Assembly (NCBI GenBank): GCA_965214485.1
Contig: CBDCBW010000009.1
Location: forward strand, 656,660-720,659
DNA: 64,000 nt
Direction of reading: 5' to 3'
Source: JANQRZ01 sp965214485
Lineage (GTDB): Bacteria; Bacteroidota; Rhodothermia; Rhodothermales; JANQRZ01
Part shown: positions 53,959-63,455 of the stretch, one piece after another
How the letters are laid out: every line of letters starts with the position of its first letter
How positions within the stretch are numbered: position 1 is the first letter of the stretch
The notes under the pieces: generated by a model
What the model saw: the letters and a program-made list of their open reading frames with translations, nothing else
What the model was told of the DNA's origin: nothing
Databases searched by the model: none
Program-made: the position numbers and the translations under genes

Positions 53959-54725
53959 CTTGGTAGCCGGTCCGTAACGGAGCCGAAACGGAGCCTTACC
54001 ACTCGACGAGCGCTTTCGAGCCGGAGGTCCAGCGCCTTCCTGTCCTGCCTCACCACGCCCCACGGGTGAACAGAGACTGAGCCCCAGGCGGCGGCGCACC
54101 GAGTAGGGGATAGGGAAGGTTGACGCAGGCACAAGGAGAAGGTAGATTGGTCCAGCCAAAGCGGCCCACCACACATGCCGCTGCCTGTCCCCACGAACCC
54201 CCAGCCCAAACTGCCTCGCCTCGCCTCCACCACGCTAGGACTCAAACTGCAACTAGGCGTTTTTCCCGTCGACGCCCGAGCACATCTCCGGACGTTCCTC
54301 GTCCTTGAGCGGCCTCGACGCAGTCCACTTTGCTCTCAGTTCAGGGGCTAGTGCACCTTCCCGTAGCTCGCCTCCATGCAGATGTGGGGCGCAACGCCGC
54401 CCAGAGACTTGAGAGCCTGAGATCGTGGGGTGTACCGCACCAGCGGGCTTTCCTATCTACCCGCGTTTTTACCTCAAGGTGACGCGGTAAGCGGAAGCCG
54501 GACCGGGTGGTCCGGCAGAGGTGCCGGATTAGAGGTGCCCAGTGTATTCCGGTCTAGGCATAATCAAGCTATATCGGGATACCTGGTTTTGCCACCTCTT
54601 TCTTCACACCGTTGGCTGTGGAGTTGCGGTGTCTGGGCTAGTGGTACCACTGCCGTGAGGCCAATGTGGTGGCTGCAAAGGTTCTGTTTCCTGGTCTAGC
54701 GTTGACCTCCATCCCACCACACTCT
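53959..54725. other. Gene-poor stretch at the edge of the accessory region
   Basis: 767 bp with no credible gene. The possible reading frames are short and of odd composition. Base composition becomes visibly less GC-rich towards 54.7 kb. There are no clear inverted ends or transposase fragments. It may be the worn junction of the polysaccharide island with the tRNA-Leu side of the chromosome. Confidence 0.5.
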
Positions 54726-57700
54726 ATGCGCGCCCTGCCTATTCGTCTTGCCCGACTAGTCGTCGTTCCACTTGCACTGCTGGTGTTCGCTTCGCCGGTG
54801 CTGTCTCAGCCATCCACTGGGGAGCAGCAGACGTACGCCATCAGTTTAGAACAAGGCGTCAATCTGGTTGCGCTGCCCGTCGTACCCGACAATGCAGAAT
54901 TGAGTGTCGTGATTGCCGACATTCTGCCTAAGGTATCGCTAGTCCAGAGCGACAGAGGGATGCACGTCATTCCTTCGCTCGGGATCAACGACATCGGGGT
55001 GTGGAGCTGGAAGGAGGCGTATAAGGTTCACACGACGGCACCGGCTACGCTCGTCATTCAGGGAGCCGGGATCGTTCCAGACCTCTCCCCGCTGGTGCTT
55101 GAAGCCGGTGCGCATTGGGTCCCCTATCTGAGAAACGCAGACCTGCCCGTCGAGGAGGCGTTCGCCACTATCCTGCCGAATCTGAGGCGGGCAGAGGACG
55201 GCTACGGTCGCGTTTACGAGCCTGGTAACCAGAGCTCTACCCTAGATAGGCTGCGTGTTGGGGAAGGGTACCGGGTGTGGCTAGCGCAGCGCGACACGCT
55301 GCTTTATCCCGTCAACCAAAGCTCAGGAGGCGGGGGCGCAATTCAAGTAGGTACGCTGGCTGAGGCGCTCGCACTGCGAGGCCTCGCGCCCGGGCAGGAA
55401 ATTGAGATGCTTGGCTATTACACACCGGGCGACGGCGGCGGTGGCCGGTTTCTCGTCGAGAACACGGGAGCAGCGACAGACGGCGGCCTCGTCCACGTCC
55501 CGAACGAACACGTGAGCCCCCGCGTCACTGAGGTAGTCAGCAACGACGATCCGCACGACAAGCCGCTCGCTCTCCCATCGGGCACTCGGGTCGTCTACGG
55601 CTCTGTCACCCTCGAGCTCCTCCGGCCTAGTGGGAACGTGCTCGGTACCATCGACGGCCGCTACCTGCACGGCCATGAGTGGGCCGAACGATTCGTTCCA
55701 ATTCCGCTCATCGACTACGAAAGCGGGGAGTTCGATGACCAGCGCAGGCGCTTAGCCCAGTGGTGCAATGACGAGGTCGGCGACATGTGGTCGTGCGACC
55801 TGCGCATCACGTACCGGCACACGACGTCAGGAATTAGGCTGCGGCGCACGGGCGTAAGCCAGACGCTCAACGCGCACTGGTTTGGCGCTCGACCGCGGTC
55901 GGATGCCCCGGCGTTCGACAACCAGCCGGTCCTGGGTCATGTCATCAACGTGGCGAACAGCCTTAACGGCCAAGCCCACGGAACCATCACCACTGTGCTG
56001 CTCCCCTCTCCCGAGACCTACGAGTACTTTGGTAGCTTGCAGATCGGCGACGGGCTCACGCTCAAAGGAGGGGGAGGCACCGAACTAGCGACCGTCACCA
56101 ATGACCTTGGGCATACCTACCAACCGGTACGGATCAAACAGAGTGCGACTCACCTTCGGCTCAAGGACGGAGAAGCGCTCGCGCACATCCGTATGGAGAA
56201 GAGCGCTTCGTCCTCAGACTATCTCCCACCGGATATCAAACATAGGCTACACAGTCGCCAAACCGCCATTTCTGTCGCGCCCGGCGCGGTGACTGCGGGA
56301 CTGAAAGACATCGTGCTCGACGGTAATTGGGAGGGAAACCGCCAGGCATGGGAGGATGGATGGGCCACCCACACGGAGAAAGAAACCTGGATGCGCAACA
56401 CGCCCAGTTGGTCAGGATTCATATCTACTAGGCACAATGGGGTCCCCATTCCTATGGACCAAGTCATCACGCTGCGCAATGTAGCCATTGTTGGCTACGG
56501 AGCTACAGGGGTGCTTGGCGATATCAACAACACGTGGAACGGGGAGAATGTATTGCTGGGGAACTCTGTCTGGAATCACGCACTCTACAGAGCGAATGGA
56601 AATTGGACTAACCTGACGTTTACAGGTTTTGCGTGGGGTCATGCGGCTTGGTATGCAGGTGAGATCAATAACCTTGTTTTTGAAAATGGTATCCCTGGCC
56701 CCTACCGTCCTGGACAGGAAGTTTTCGAGATTCGCGGAGGGGATGCTTTCACGGAGAGCGATCTACAGGGCAATCCGGAGTACACGCGAGCCGATGGGAC
56801 GGTCCTGCCGCTCGGGACCACGGTAGACGGATTCTACATCGATCTACGCGGTAGCAGACTCGTTAGGCCTATCGGTGGGCTCGGGCCTAGAGTTCGACTC
56901 CTTAACGGGAGAGTCATACTGAACGAGGAAGTTCGTTCTGCGTCTCTCTTCAACGAGCTAGGCAATGGGTACCAGAAAGCCCTCTACCCCGAATATGAGT
57001 TCGAAAACATTGTAGTCTATGACAATGGGGAGTTAGGACGTGAACGACTTTTCGGCACGCTTAACGTCACGAACAGCTCCTTCCGAAACATTTCGACCGA
57101 CGCAACCCTTCTTGGCTCTCAGTCTCCTTCTGGTAATGCGTTTCGCCTGAGAGCCTATTGGAGAAATCATTATGCGTGGGACGACAGGCAGACAACCCTT
57201 TTTTCGCAGATATATGCTGACAGTCCTCAGGACCATCTGGCGAACGTATACATTCATCCGAATTCGACTGGTGCAGAATACTACATATACAACTCGCGAT
57301 TTAACAACTTGACCAACACGCTGTATGAGAACAGCAATGGAACAGGTGAGCTGAGCCAGTTCGAAGGAGACCTGGAGAAGATAAACGTGTACATGGATGG
57401 GGTTGAGTTTAAACTACACAACAACCACTTCCATGACTTGGAGATATTCTTGGCACTCACACAGTTGCGAAATTGCACCGACACCAACAGTGGCCGTACC
57501 AGTGAGGATAGCGGAACGTTCACGTTCACTGCGTCAGGCGGTGAGACGCAGATCGGAGTGCCTACCGGTCTGCTCTGGGAACCGCTCGACTCGAGCTTTA
57601 CAACGGTCACGGAAGGCAGCGGCGCGAACGGCCTGTTGCACTCCTTCGAATACCGCGCCCCCGATGGCTCACCCCTTGCGGACGATCGCCGAGGTCCCAA

Positions 57701-57857
57701 CCTTCGGCTCAACCTGACGCGGGCGCTCGCTGCCGGCGAGCAGGTGACGTTCTCGTGGGAGGCTGCGGTTCGGCCGTGGGATGCCGGTGCCGGGAACCGA
57801 CCGGCCGACGCTGCCTACGGGAGCAACAATCCCTTGACGCGAGAGAACGGGAGGTAG
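54726..57857 (+). CDS. Large secreted right-handed beta-helix protein
   Basis: 1043 aa from ATG 54726 with a signal peptide (MRALPIRLARLVVVPLALLVFASPVLSQ). Residues ~28-190 are a mixed domain (SLEQGVNLVALPVVPDNA). EMLGYYTPGDGGGGRFLVEN is characteristic of pectate-lyase-3 or tail-spike beta-helix proteins. The remainder is rich in Asn, Gly and turns expected of a parallel beta-helix (FENIVVYDNGELG, NVTNSSFRNISTDATLL, YIYNSRFNNLTNTL). Such folds bind or cut polysaccharides. No sorting domain is seen. Codon use and GC are unlike the flanks, suggesting recent transfer. It lies next to glycan-synthesis genes and its last 43 bp overlap the convergent next gene. Confidence 0.75.
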   Translation: MRALPIRLARLVVVPLALLVFASPVLSQPSTGEQQTYAISLEQGVNLVALPVVPDNAELSVVIADILPKVSLVQSDRGMHVIPSLGINDIGVWSWKEAYKVHTTAPATLVIQGAGIVPDLSPLVLEAGAHWVPYLRNADLPVEEAFATILPNLRRAEDGYGRVYEPGNQSSTLDRLRVGEGYRVWLAQRDTLLYPVNQSSGGGGAIQVGTLAEALALRGLAPGQEIEMLGYYTPGDGGGGRFLVENTGAATDGGLVHVPNEHVSPRVTEVVSNDDPHDKPLALPSGTRVVYGSVTLELLRPSGNVLGTIDGRYLHGHEWAERFVPIPLIDYESGEFDDQRRRLAQWCNDEVGDMWSCDLRITYRHTTSGIRLRRTGVSQTLNAHWFGARPRSDAPAFDNQPVLGHVINVANSLNGQAHGTITTVLLPSPETYEYFGSLQIGDGLTLKGGGGTELATVTNDLGHTYQPVRIKQSATHLRLKDGEALAHIRMEKSASSSDYLPPDIKHRLHSRQTAISVAPGAVTAGLKDIVLDGNWEGNRQAWEDGWATHTEKETWMRNTPSWSGFISTRHNGVPIPMDQVITLRNVAIVGYGATGVLGDINNTWNGENVLLGNSVWNHALYRANGNWTNLTFTGFAWGHAAWYAGEINNLVFENGIPGPYRPGQEVFEIRGGDAFTESDLQGNPEYTRADGTVLPLGTTVDGFYIDLRGSRLVRPIGGLGPRVRLLNGRVILNEEVRSASLFNELGNGYQKALYPEYEFENIVVYDNGELGRERLFGTLNVTNSSFRNISTDATLLGSQSPSGNAFRLRAYWRNHYAWDDRQTTLFSQIYADSPQDHLANVYIHPNSTGAEYYIYNSRFNNLTNTLYENSNGTGELSQFEGDLEKINVYMDGVEFKLHNNHFHDLEIFLALTQLRNCTDTNSGRTSEDSGTFTFTASGGETQIGVPTGLLWEPLDSSFTTVTEGSGANGLLHSFEYRAPDGSPLADDRRGPNLRLNLTRALAAGEQVTFSWEAAVRPWDAGAGNRPADAAYGSNNPLTRENGR

Positions 57858-58762
57858 GCGCTCATCATGACGAGCAAGAACGCAGCGGTGTAGAGCACAG
57901 GCCAGAAGTGAAAGGTGCGCGAGCGAAGAACATGGGTGCTGCACTGCGCTGTTGCCATCGCGGTGAGAATCCACGCGAAGGCGACTACGGGGGCGAGCGG
58001 GTACGTCGTCAGGATGAACGCGAGCAGGGCGGGGTCGCGCCAGCGTGAGAGGCCGCGGTCCTCCGGCCACAGAAAGCAGGCAGCGACGACCGCTTCGATC
58101 CCGATCGTCCACCACGTCATGAACTGCGCCAGGGCCGCGATGCGCTCGCCCGTGTTGATGCCGATCCCGCCACTCGGGTCCCCGAAGTTGCGCAGGCCGC
58201 TGACGCGCTGGAGGTTGTCCTGGAGCCCGCCGGAGGAAGCACCGCCGACGACCTCGGCCACGTCGTGAAAGCGGGGGTCCAGCAGGAGCGTAGCCTCGAA
58301 AAAGGCACCGCTCAGGTAGTCCTCGGAAATTAGCTTCCAGAGCACTGCGAAGAAGAACGCCAGCCCGATGAGCAGGCGGGCATTGAGCGCGAGGAAGCGG
58401 TCGGGATCGGCCATGAGGCGGGAGAGGGCGACGGCAAAGCACCAGTACGTGATGAGGTACTTGTGATTGTCGATGTAGAACCATCCCTGGTAGTGCCCGA
58501 CGGCCAGGACGAACGTAACGGCGAACCAGAACAGCGCGCTGCGAGCGATCGGGCGGTGGAGAAGGGCCAGGACGCTTAGAGCGAGCACCCCCGTCTTCAT
58601 GTACCAGACGGGGAGTGTCCACAGAAGAAGGAGGATGAGCGTCATCGCCGCGACGAGGTCGAAGCGGCGCTCTGGGGAAGAAAAGTCCTCGGCCCAGCGC
58701 AGGGCAGCGGTGCGGAGCCGCGACCAGCGGCCGGGGGCGGAGTGAGTCGGAGCGTCCGGCAT
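57815..58762 (-). CDS. Polytopic membrane protein, HTTM-like
   Basis: 315 aa from ATG 58760-58762 (MPDAPTHSAPGRWSR); a TTG at 58780 is a possible longer start. About seven to eight hydrophobic segments are visible, e.g. VAAMTLILLLLWTLPVWYMK, SALFWFAVTFVLAVGHYQG, ARLLIGLAFFFAVLWKLIS and WWTIGIEAVVAACFLW. LLIGLAFFFAVLWKLISEDYLSG is faintly like HTTM-type proteins, but I am not sure. It is the last gene of a minus-strand pair with the 223-aa protein. Its 3' end overlaps the beta-helix gene by 43 bp on the opposite strand. Function unknown. Confidence 0.7.
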   Translation of the reverse strand: MPDAPTHSAPGRWSRLRTAALRWAEDFSSPERRFDLVAAMTLILLLLWTLPVWYMKTGVLALSVLALLHRPIARSALFWFAVTFVLAVGHYQGWFYIDNHKYLITYWCFAVALSRLMADPDRFLALNARLLIGLAFFFAVLWKLISEDYLSGAFFEATLLLDPRFHDVAEVVGGASSGGLQDNLQRVSGLRNFGDPSGGIGINTGERIAALAQFMTWWTIGIEAVVAACFLWPEDRGLSRWRDPALLAFILTTYPLAPVVAFAWILTAMATAQCSTHVLRSRTFHFWPVLYTAAFLLVMMSAYLPFSRVKGLLLP

Positions 58763-58772
58763 GGGCGGTGGC

Positions 58773-59444
58773 TCAGTCAAGGTCCAGGGTGACGCTGTTG
58801 AGCAACTCCGGCATGGCGCGGTGGTGCTCCTGGTCGTAGCGCATCGACCAGACTTCGACCCTGACCCGGCGAAGGTCTGGCTCGTCTGTGGCGGCCGGAC
58901 GCGGGCGGGGCTGCGCGAACGCGACCCAGTCGGGGTATGAAACGACAGCCGTCGTATCGAGCGCGAGCAGCGTGCGGTCTACCGGCTCGCCCAGGCTGTC
59001 GGCGCGCGCGAGGGCCTGCGCGCGGCGTCGCTGCTGGCGGCGGCGCTCCATCGCCGGCGTGCGGGCGAGGTACTCCCTCAGCTCCTCCGGGAGGCTCGCG
59101 ATTTCGTCGAGCACCTCGTCGAAGGAATAGATGGCCCACGACTGCGCTGCCGTCTCGCGGGCGATCTGTTCCAGCGTCTTCGTGTCCGGCATCCCGAGAA
59201 CGCGGTTCTCCTGGATGGAGAGCGTGCCGTAGAGCGCGAGCGCCTCGCCTTCGGGGGTAATGAGATAGGTGCGGAGGGTGCGCTTGCCGGGCGAGTCGGC
59301 GGTCGAGAACATCCCGAAGCCGCCGCCTTTCCACGGCGTCAGGTGGTGCGCGTGAGCCCGCCAGAGTTGCAGGCAGGCGACGAGGACGAGCAAGCCGGGT
59401 ACTAGGTAGTAGAGAACGGGGGAGCGAACCGCGCTACGTTCCAT
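58773..59444 (-). CDS. Single-pass membrane protein of unknown function
   Basis: 223 aa from ATG 59442-59444. A hydrophobic helix near the N-terminus (LYYLVPGLLVLVACLQLW) is followed by HHLTPWKGGGFGMFSTADSPG and a hydrophilic, charged remainder with an Arg-rich helix (MERRRQQRRRAQALARAD). It lies 10 bp upstream of the polytopic protein gene and likely forms a two-gene unit with it. The WKGGGFGMFST segment is distinctive, but I recognise no family. Confidence 0.65.
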   Translation of the reverse strand: MERSAVRSPVLYYLVPGLLVLVACLQLWRAHAHHLTPWKGGGFGMFSTADSPGKRTLRTYLITPEGEALALYGTLSIQENRVLGMPDTKTLEQIARETAAQSWAIYSFDEVLDEIASLPEELREYLARTPAMERRRQQRRRAQALARADSLGEPVDRTLLALDTTAVVSYPDWVAFAQPRPRPAATDEPDLRRVRVEVWSMRYDQEHHRAMPELLNSVTLDLD

Positions 59445-59520
59445 GAGGGGCAGCGGACTGCTGGCTGGAGGGGCGACGACGTGTGCCCCCAAGGTACCAC
59501 TTGCCGAGAGAACCCGGCGA

Positions 59521-60792
59521 CTAGGCTGAGGCCAGAGTCGGGTGTCCCGCGGGTGGGCGGACGTGGCTAAGCTGCTCGAAGAGACGCTCCCACATCGCGC
59601 AGGCGACTTCCTGCTCGTAGTGCTCCAGGAACGCCGCGCGGGCGCGGACCCCCTGCTCGGCGCGGAGGTCGCCGTCGTCGCACAGGCGCATCACCCCTTC
59701 GACGAGCCGCGCCGTGCTGCCGTCGTCCCCCGGCTCGACGACGAACCCGATGGCCTCGCGCGTGATCGTCTCGGCAGGCACGGAGGCGCGCGGGCCGAGC
59801 ATCACCACCGGGCGACCGGCGGCCATGATCCCGTAGAGCTTGCCCGGCACCGCGATCCCTGCCATCCGGCGCTTCAGCGTGAGCAGGTGGACGCTCGCCG
59901 CCGAGAGCGAATACCGGAGCTGCTCGCGCGGGAGGTAGCCCAGGTAGCGGAAGTTCTCGATCCCATGCTTCTGGGCGAACGCGATGATCTCCTTCTTCCT
60001 CGGGCCGGAGCCGACGAAGAGGAAGAAGATGTCCGGGTGGTTCTTCAGCGTGTGCATCGCCCCGAGCACCTCCTCGAAGCGGTGCGCGAGGCCGGCGTTG
60101 CCGGAGTACATCACGACGCACTTGCCGCGCAGGCCCCACTCGTCGAGGAGGGGGTTGTCGGCGTGCGGCAGCGGCTCGATCTCCTCTTTCTTGCTCCAGA
60201 CGGGGATCGTGTGGAGGCGGTCCGGCTGCACGCCCTTCGCCTCGATCCGCCGCTTCATGTAGGTCCCGAGGTCTACGATGAAGTCCGCCTTGCGGTAGCC
60301 GACGTCGTTGAAGTAGTGCAGCGCCTTCGCCAGCGCGCTGTCCTTCTTCAGCATCCCCAGGGCCTCCTCGGCGTCCGGGTGGAGGTCCATCGACCAGACG
60401 CCGTAGCGCTGTCCGCGCAGCCGCTTCAGGACCGCCCCGACGTAGCACAGCAGCGGCGGCGTCGTGAGCACTACGAGGTAGTCGTAGTGCCGCTTGCGCA
60501 GAAGCTGGAGCAAGACGCGGAGGTAAAAGCTGGCGTAGTCGACGAGCCGCCCGAGGTGCCGCTTCCGCCCGAAGCTGGTCGCCCGGATGCGGTGGATGCG
60601 GACGCCGCGGTGGACCTCCTCCTCCGGCGATTCGAGGTCGCCGGCGAGGTACTTCCCCCGGCTGCACACCACGCTCACGTCGTAGCCCGCCGCCGCGAGG
60701 TGCTCGGCGAGGTCGGTCAGGTGCTGGCCCGTCGAGGCGAAGTCGGGCCAGTAGTGCTGGTTGACGAAGAGGAGGGAGGGTTTGCCGGACAT
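59521..60792 (-). CDS. Family 4 glycosyltransferase
   Basis: 423 aa. The N-terminal acceptor domain starts SLLFVNQHYWPDFASTGQHLTDLAEHLAAAGYDV. The C-terminal donor-binding domain has VVMYSGNAGLAHRFEEVLGAM, FLFVGSGPRKKEI and the family E-x7-E-like region PGKLYGIMAAGRPVVMLGP. It resembles WbuB-type fucosamine transferases of GT4. It would add a sugar to a lipid-linked polysaccharide repeat in the cytoplasm. The gene is 5 bp downstream of the carbamoyltransferase on the same strand, likely one operon. Confidence 0.9.
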   Translation of the reverse strand: MSGKPSLLFVNQHYWPDFASTGQHLTDLAEHLAAAGYDVSVVCSRGKYLAGDLESPEEEVHRGVRIHRIRATSFGRKRHLGRLVDYASFYLRVLLQLLRKRHYDYLVVLTTPPLLCYVGAVLKRLRGQRYGVWSMDLHPDAEEALGMLKKDSALAKALHYFNDVGYRKADFIVDLGTYMKRRIEAKGVQPDRLHTIPVWSKKEEIEPLPHADNPLLDEWGLRGKCVVMYSGNAGLAHRFEEVLGAMHTLKNHPDIFFLFVGSGPRKKEIIAFAQKHGIENFRYLGYLPREQLRYSLSAASVHLLTLKRRMAGIAVPGKLYGIMAAGRPVVMLGPRASVPAETITREAIGFVVEPGDDGSTARLVEGVMRLCDDGDLRAEQGVRARAAFLEHYEQEVACAMWERLFEQLSHVRPPAGHPTLASA

Positions 60793-60797
60793 GATGC

Positions 60798-62582
60798 CTA
60801 GCCTTCCTCGGCTTCACCGACGGCTGCCGCCGCCTCCACCGGGTGCCGCCGGATGACCGTGTTGCCGATCACGACGACGTCCATCCGCGTGCGGAGGAAG
60901 CAGTCGAGCGCCTGCTCCGGCGTGTCGACGATCGGCTCGTTCTCGTTGAACGAGGTGTTGAGCAGAATCGGGATGCCGGAGCGCTGGCCGAAGGCGGTGA
61001 TGAGCGCGTGGTAGGTCGGGTTCTGGCGCGCGCTGACGGTCTGGATGCGGCCGCTGCCATCGACGTGGGTGATGGCGGGCAGGCTGTCGCGCTTGTCGGC
61101 GCGGACGGGGTAGACCTGCTGCATGAACGGAGCGGGCGCGGCATCCTCGAAATACTCGTCGAGCGCCTCCTCGGCGACGGACGGGGCGAAGGGGCGGAAG
61201 CGCTCGCGGAACTTGATCTTCAGGTTGATGAGGTCGCGCATGTCGGCGCGGCTCGGGTCGGCGAGGATCGAGCGGTTGCCGAGGGCGCGTGCGCCCCACT
61301 CCATCCTGCCCTGAAACCAGCCGACGACGTTGCCGTCGGCGAGCAGGTCGGCGGTGGCCTCAATCGTCTCCGCTTCGGTGTCGTAGCGCTCCCAGGTGTA
61401 GGTCCACTCCTCGTCTTCGCGCGCCTCGACGATCGGCGTCACGTCCGCGTCGGGATAGGACGTGCCCCAATAGCCGTGCTCCATGACGAAGGTCCGCGGC
61501 TGGCCGAGAACCTGGTTCCAGACCCAGTACGCCGCGCCGAGAGCGGTGCCGTTGTCGGCGGCGGCAGGCTGGATGTAGACCTCCTCGAACGGCGTGTGAG
61601 CCCGGATTTTCCCGTTCGCGACGGAGTTCATCCCGCAGCCGCCGGACAGGCAAAGGCGCGGCTGCCGGGTGCGCTCCCACAGCCCGTTCAGGATGTGGAA
61701 CGCGGCCTCCTCGTAGACCGCCTGCAGGGAGCGCGCCATGTCCTCGTGCGCGCTCGTCACCTCGTCGTCCGGGTGGCGGGCCGGGCCGAGCAGCTTTTCG
61801 AGCTCCGCCGTGTAGACCTTGCCGAGCGTCGGGTAGCCCTCGTCCCACTCCATCTCGACGCCCTCGCTCCAGTGCCGGAAGTATTTCAGCTCGAGCTCGA
61901 ACGCCCCGCCTTTCTTGAGGGTGAGGAGCTGGCGAAGGTCGTCCACGCGCGTCGGCTTGCCGTAGGGCGCGAGGCCCATCACCTTGTACTCGTCCCCGTA
62001 GTTGAGGAAGCCGAGGTGCTGCGTGATGGCGGTGTAGAGCATCCCGAGCGAGTGCGGGAAATACACCTTCTCCAGGATGTCGAGGGTGTGGCCGCGCCCG
62101 AGCGCGGTGGACGTGCTCACGAAGTCGCCGAAGCCGTCGATGGCGCAGACGGCGGCCTCCTCGAAGGGAGAGACGAAGAACGTGCTCGCGAGGTGGGCCG
62201 GGTGGTGCTCGACGTAGTGAACCTCCGGCAGGCCAGCACTCTCGACCCCGAGGGCGTCGGCGAGGGGGCCGTGGAGGTCGCGGACCTTGCGCGAGTTCTG
62301 GACGCGGTCGAGGACGAGGCGGAGGTCCGGGCGGTTCTTGAGCGTGAAGAGTCCTTTCTTAAGGAGGTTGGCCTTCGGGTCGCGGCTGATGGCGACGTGG
62401 TCCACCCCGGCCCCGGTGAGGCCCGCGATCTCGAGGCAGCGCCGGATGGCAAGCGTCGGGAAGCCGGCCCAGTGCTTGACACGGCGGAACCGCTCTTCTT
62501 CGAGCGCCGCGACGAGCTGCCCGTCGCGGACGAGGACGGCCGAAACGTCGCCGTGGTAGGCGTTGATACCGAGGATGACCAT
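60798..62582 (-). CDS. Carbamoyltransferase of the NodU/CmcH family
   Basis: 594 aa. The N-terminal part has ILGINAYHGDVSAVLVRDGQLVAALEEERFRRVKH and the YrdC/Kae1-like segments YVEHHPAHLASTFFVSPFE and GDEYKVMGLAPYGKP. The C-terminal domain has WFQGRMEWGARALGNRSIL and FREKFRPFAP-like REIKF (here KIKFRERFRPFAPSV). NodU/CmcH enzymes transfer a carbamoyl group from carbamoyl phosphate to a hydroxyl. In a polysaccharide operon the acceptor is probably a sugar. Likely co-transcribed with the flanking glycosyltransferases. Confidence 0.93.
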   Translation of the reverse strand: MVILGINAYHGDVSAVLVRDGQLVAALEEERFRRVKHWAGFPTLAIRRCLEIAGLTGAGVDHVAISRDPKANLLKKGLFTLKNRPDLRLVLDRVQNSRKVRDLHGPLADALGVESAGLPEVHYVEHHPAHLASTFFVSPFEEAAVCAIDGFGDFVSTSTALGRGHTLDILEKVYFPHSLGMLYTAITQHLGFLNYGDEYKVMGLAPYGKPTRVDDLRQLLTLKKGGAFELELKYFRHWSEGVEMEWDEGYPTLGKVYTAELEKLLGPARHPDDEVTSAHEDMARSLQAVYEEAAFHILNGLWERTRQPRLCLSGGCGMNSVANGKIRAHTPFEEVYIQPAAADNGTALGAAYWVWNQVLGQPRTFVMEHGYWGTSYPDADVTPIVEAREDEEWTYTWERYDTEAETIEATADLLADGNVVGWFQGRMEWGARALGNRSILADPSRADMRDLINLKIKFRERFRPFAPSVAEEALDEYFEDAAPAPFMQQVYPVRADKRDSLPAITHVDGSGRIQTVSARQNPTYHALITAFGQRSGIPILLNTSFNENEPIVDTPEQALDCFLRTRMDVVVIGNTVIRRHPVEAAAAVGEAEEG

Positions 62583-62599
62583 GAACTCCCTAGAGTTGG

Positions 62600-63418
62600 T
62601 TAAAGCTGGTGGGGCGTCGGAGGCGTTTTAGCCTCGGACGGTGGAGAAGATATCGACCGGTTTCGGCGTTCAAATAAGTGCAGCGCGAGAAGAATCTCGG
62701 CGTACGTGCGCTGGAGCGCGTACTGCCAGCCCGCCGTGCCGTCGAGGATGCCGCCCTTGGCGAAGAGCGCGTAGACCGGCGCGAGGACCGGCGCGAGGCC
62801 GCCTTTGAGCCGGAGCCGGTCGGCCAGGCCGAGCGACGCGGGGTCGGCGGCCAAGAGCTTGTCGGCCTCCTGCACGGCGTATCGGTCCTGCGCGGCGAGC
62901 CACGAGCCAAGCGGCTTGCGGTCGTCGTGCTGAATCACCCCGGCCAGCGCCCCGACCTCGCCGTCGATGGCGACGCGGTGGGCGTGCCCGTCCTGCCGGT
63001 ACGTCGCGGCGTCGCGGCGGTAGAGGACGACGCGCGGCGGGTAGAGCGTCCCCCGCAGCGGACGCCCGCCGATGCAATACTGAAACCCGACCTCGAACCC
63101 GCTCTCCGGCACCTCCGGCGGCAGCGCCGCGATCTCGGCGACGAGCGCCGGCGTCAGCACGTAGTCCGCGTCCATCGAAAGCACCCACTCCGTCCCGACG
63201 AGCCCGAGGCCATAGTTGCACTGCCCGGCGAAGCTGTCGAAGGCGCGCTGCTCGACGTCCACGTTCGGAAAGCCGCGCGCGATGCCGAGCGTCGCGTCGG
63301 TGCTGAAGCTGTCGAGCACGACGACGCGCTCGGCCCACGCGAGCCGCTCGAGCACGCGACCGATGTTGGCCTCTTCGTTGAAGGTGAGGATGAGGGGGGT
63401 GATGCCGCCTGCTAGCAC
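62600..63418 (-). CDS. Family 2 glycosyltransferase
   Basis: 272 aa from GTG 63418-63416. The GT2 fold is clear: ITPLILTFNEEANIGRVLERLAW, VVVLDSFSTDATLGIARGF, and the DxD metal site in WVLSMDADYVLTPAL. This subgroup resembles WaaE/KdtX-type lipopolysaccharide beta-1,4-glucosyltransferases (ADRLRLKGG and similar tail), although that link is weak. A tail of about 70 residues follows the catalytic core. It belongs to the minus-strand glycan operon, 17 bp upstream of the carbamoyltransferase. Confidence 0.9.
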   Translation of the reverse strand: MLAGGITPLILTFNEEANIGRVLERLAWAERVVVLDSFSTDATLGIARGFPNVDVEQRAFDSFAGQCNYGLGLVGTEWVLSMDADYVLTPALVAEIAALPPEVPESGFEVGFQYCIGGRPLRGTLYPPRVVLYRRDAATYRQDGHAHRVAIDGEVGALAGVIQHDDRKPLGSWLAAQDRYAVQEADKLLAADPASLGLADRLRLKGGLAPVLAPVYALFAKGGILDGTAGWQYALQRTYAEILLALHLFERRNRSISSPPSEAKTPPTPHQL

Positions 63419-63455
63419 GTCGGTGTCGGTGGGGTTCGAGGGTCGGGAGTGGGAG

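Noticed and set aside
54430..54699. 89-aa plus-strand frame before the beta-helix gene
   Set aside because: No motif, odd Trp/Ser-rich composition, and no promoter or start signal; treated as non-coding.
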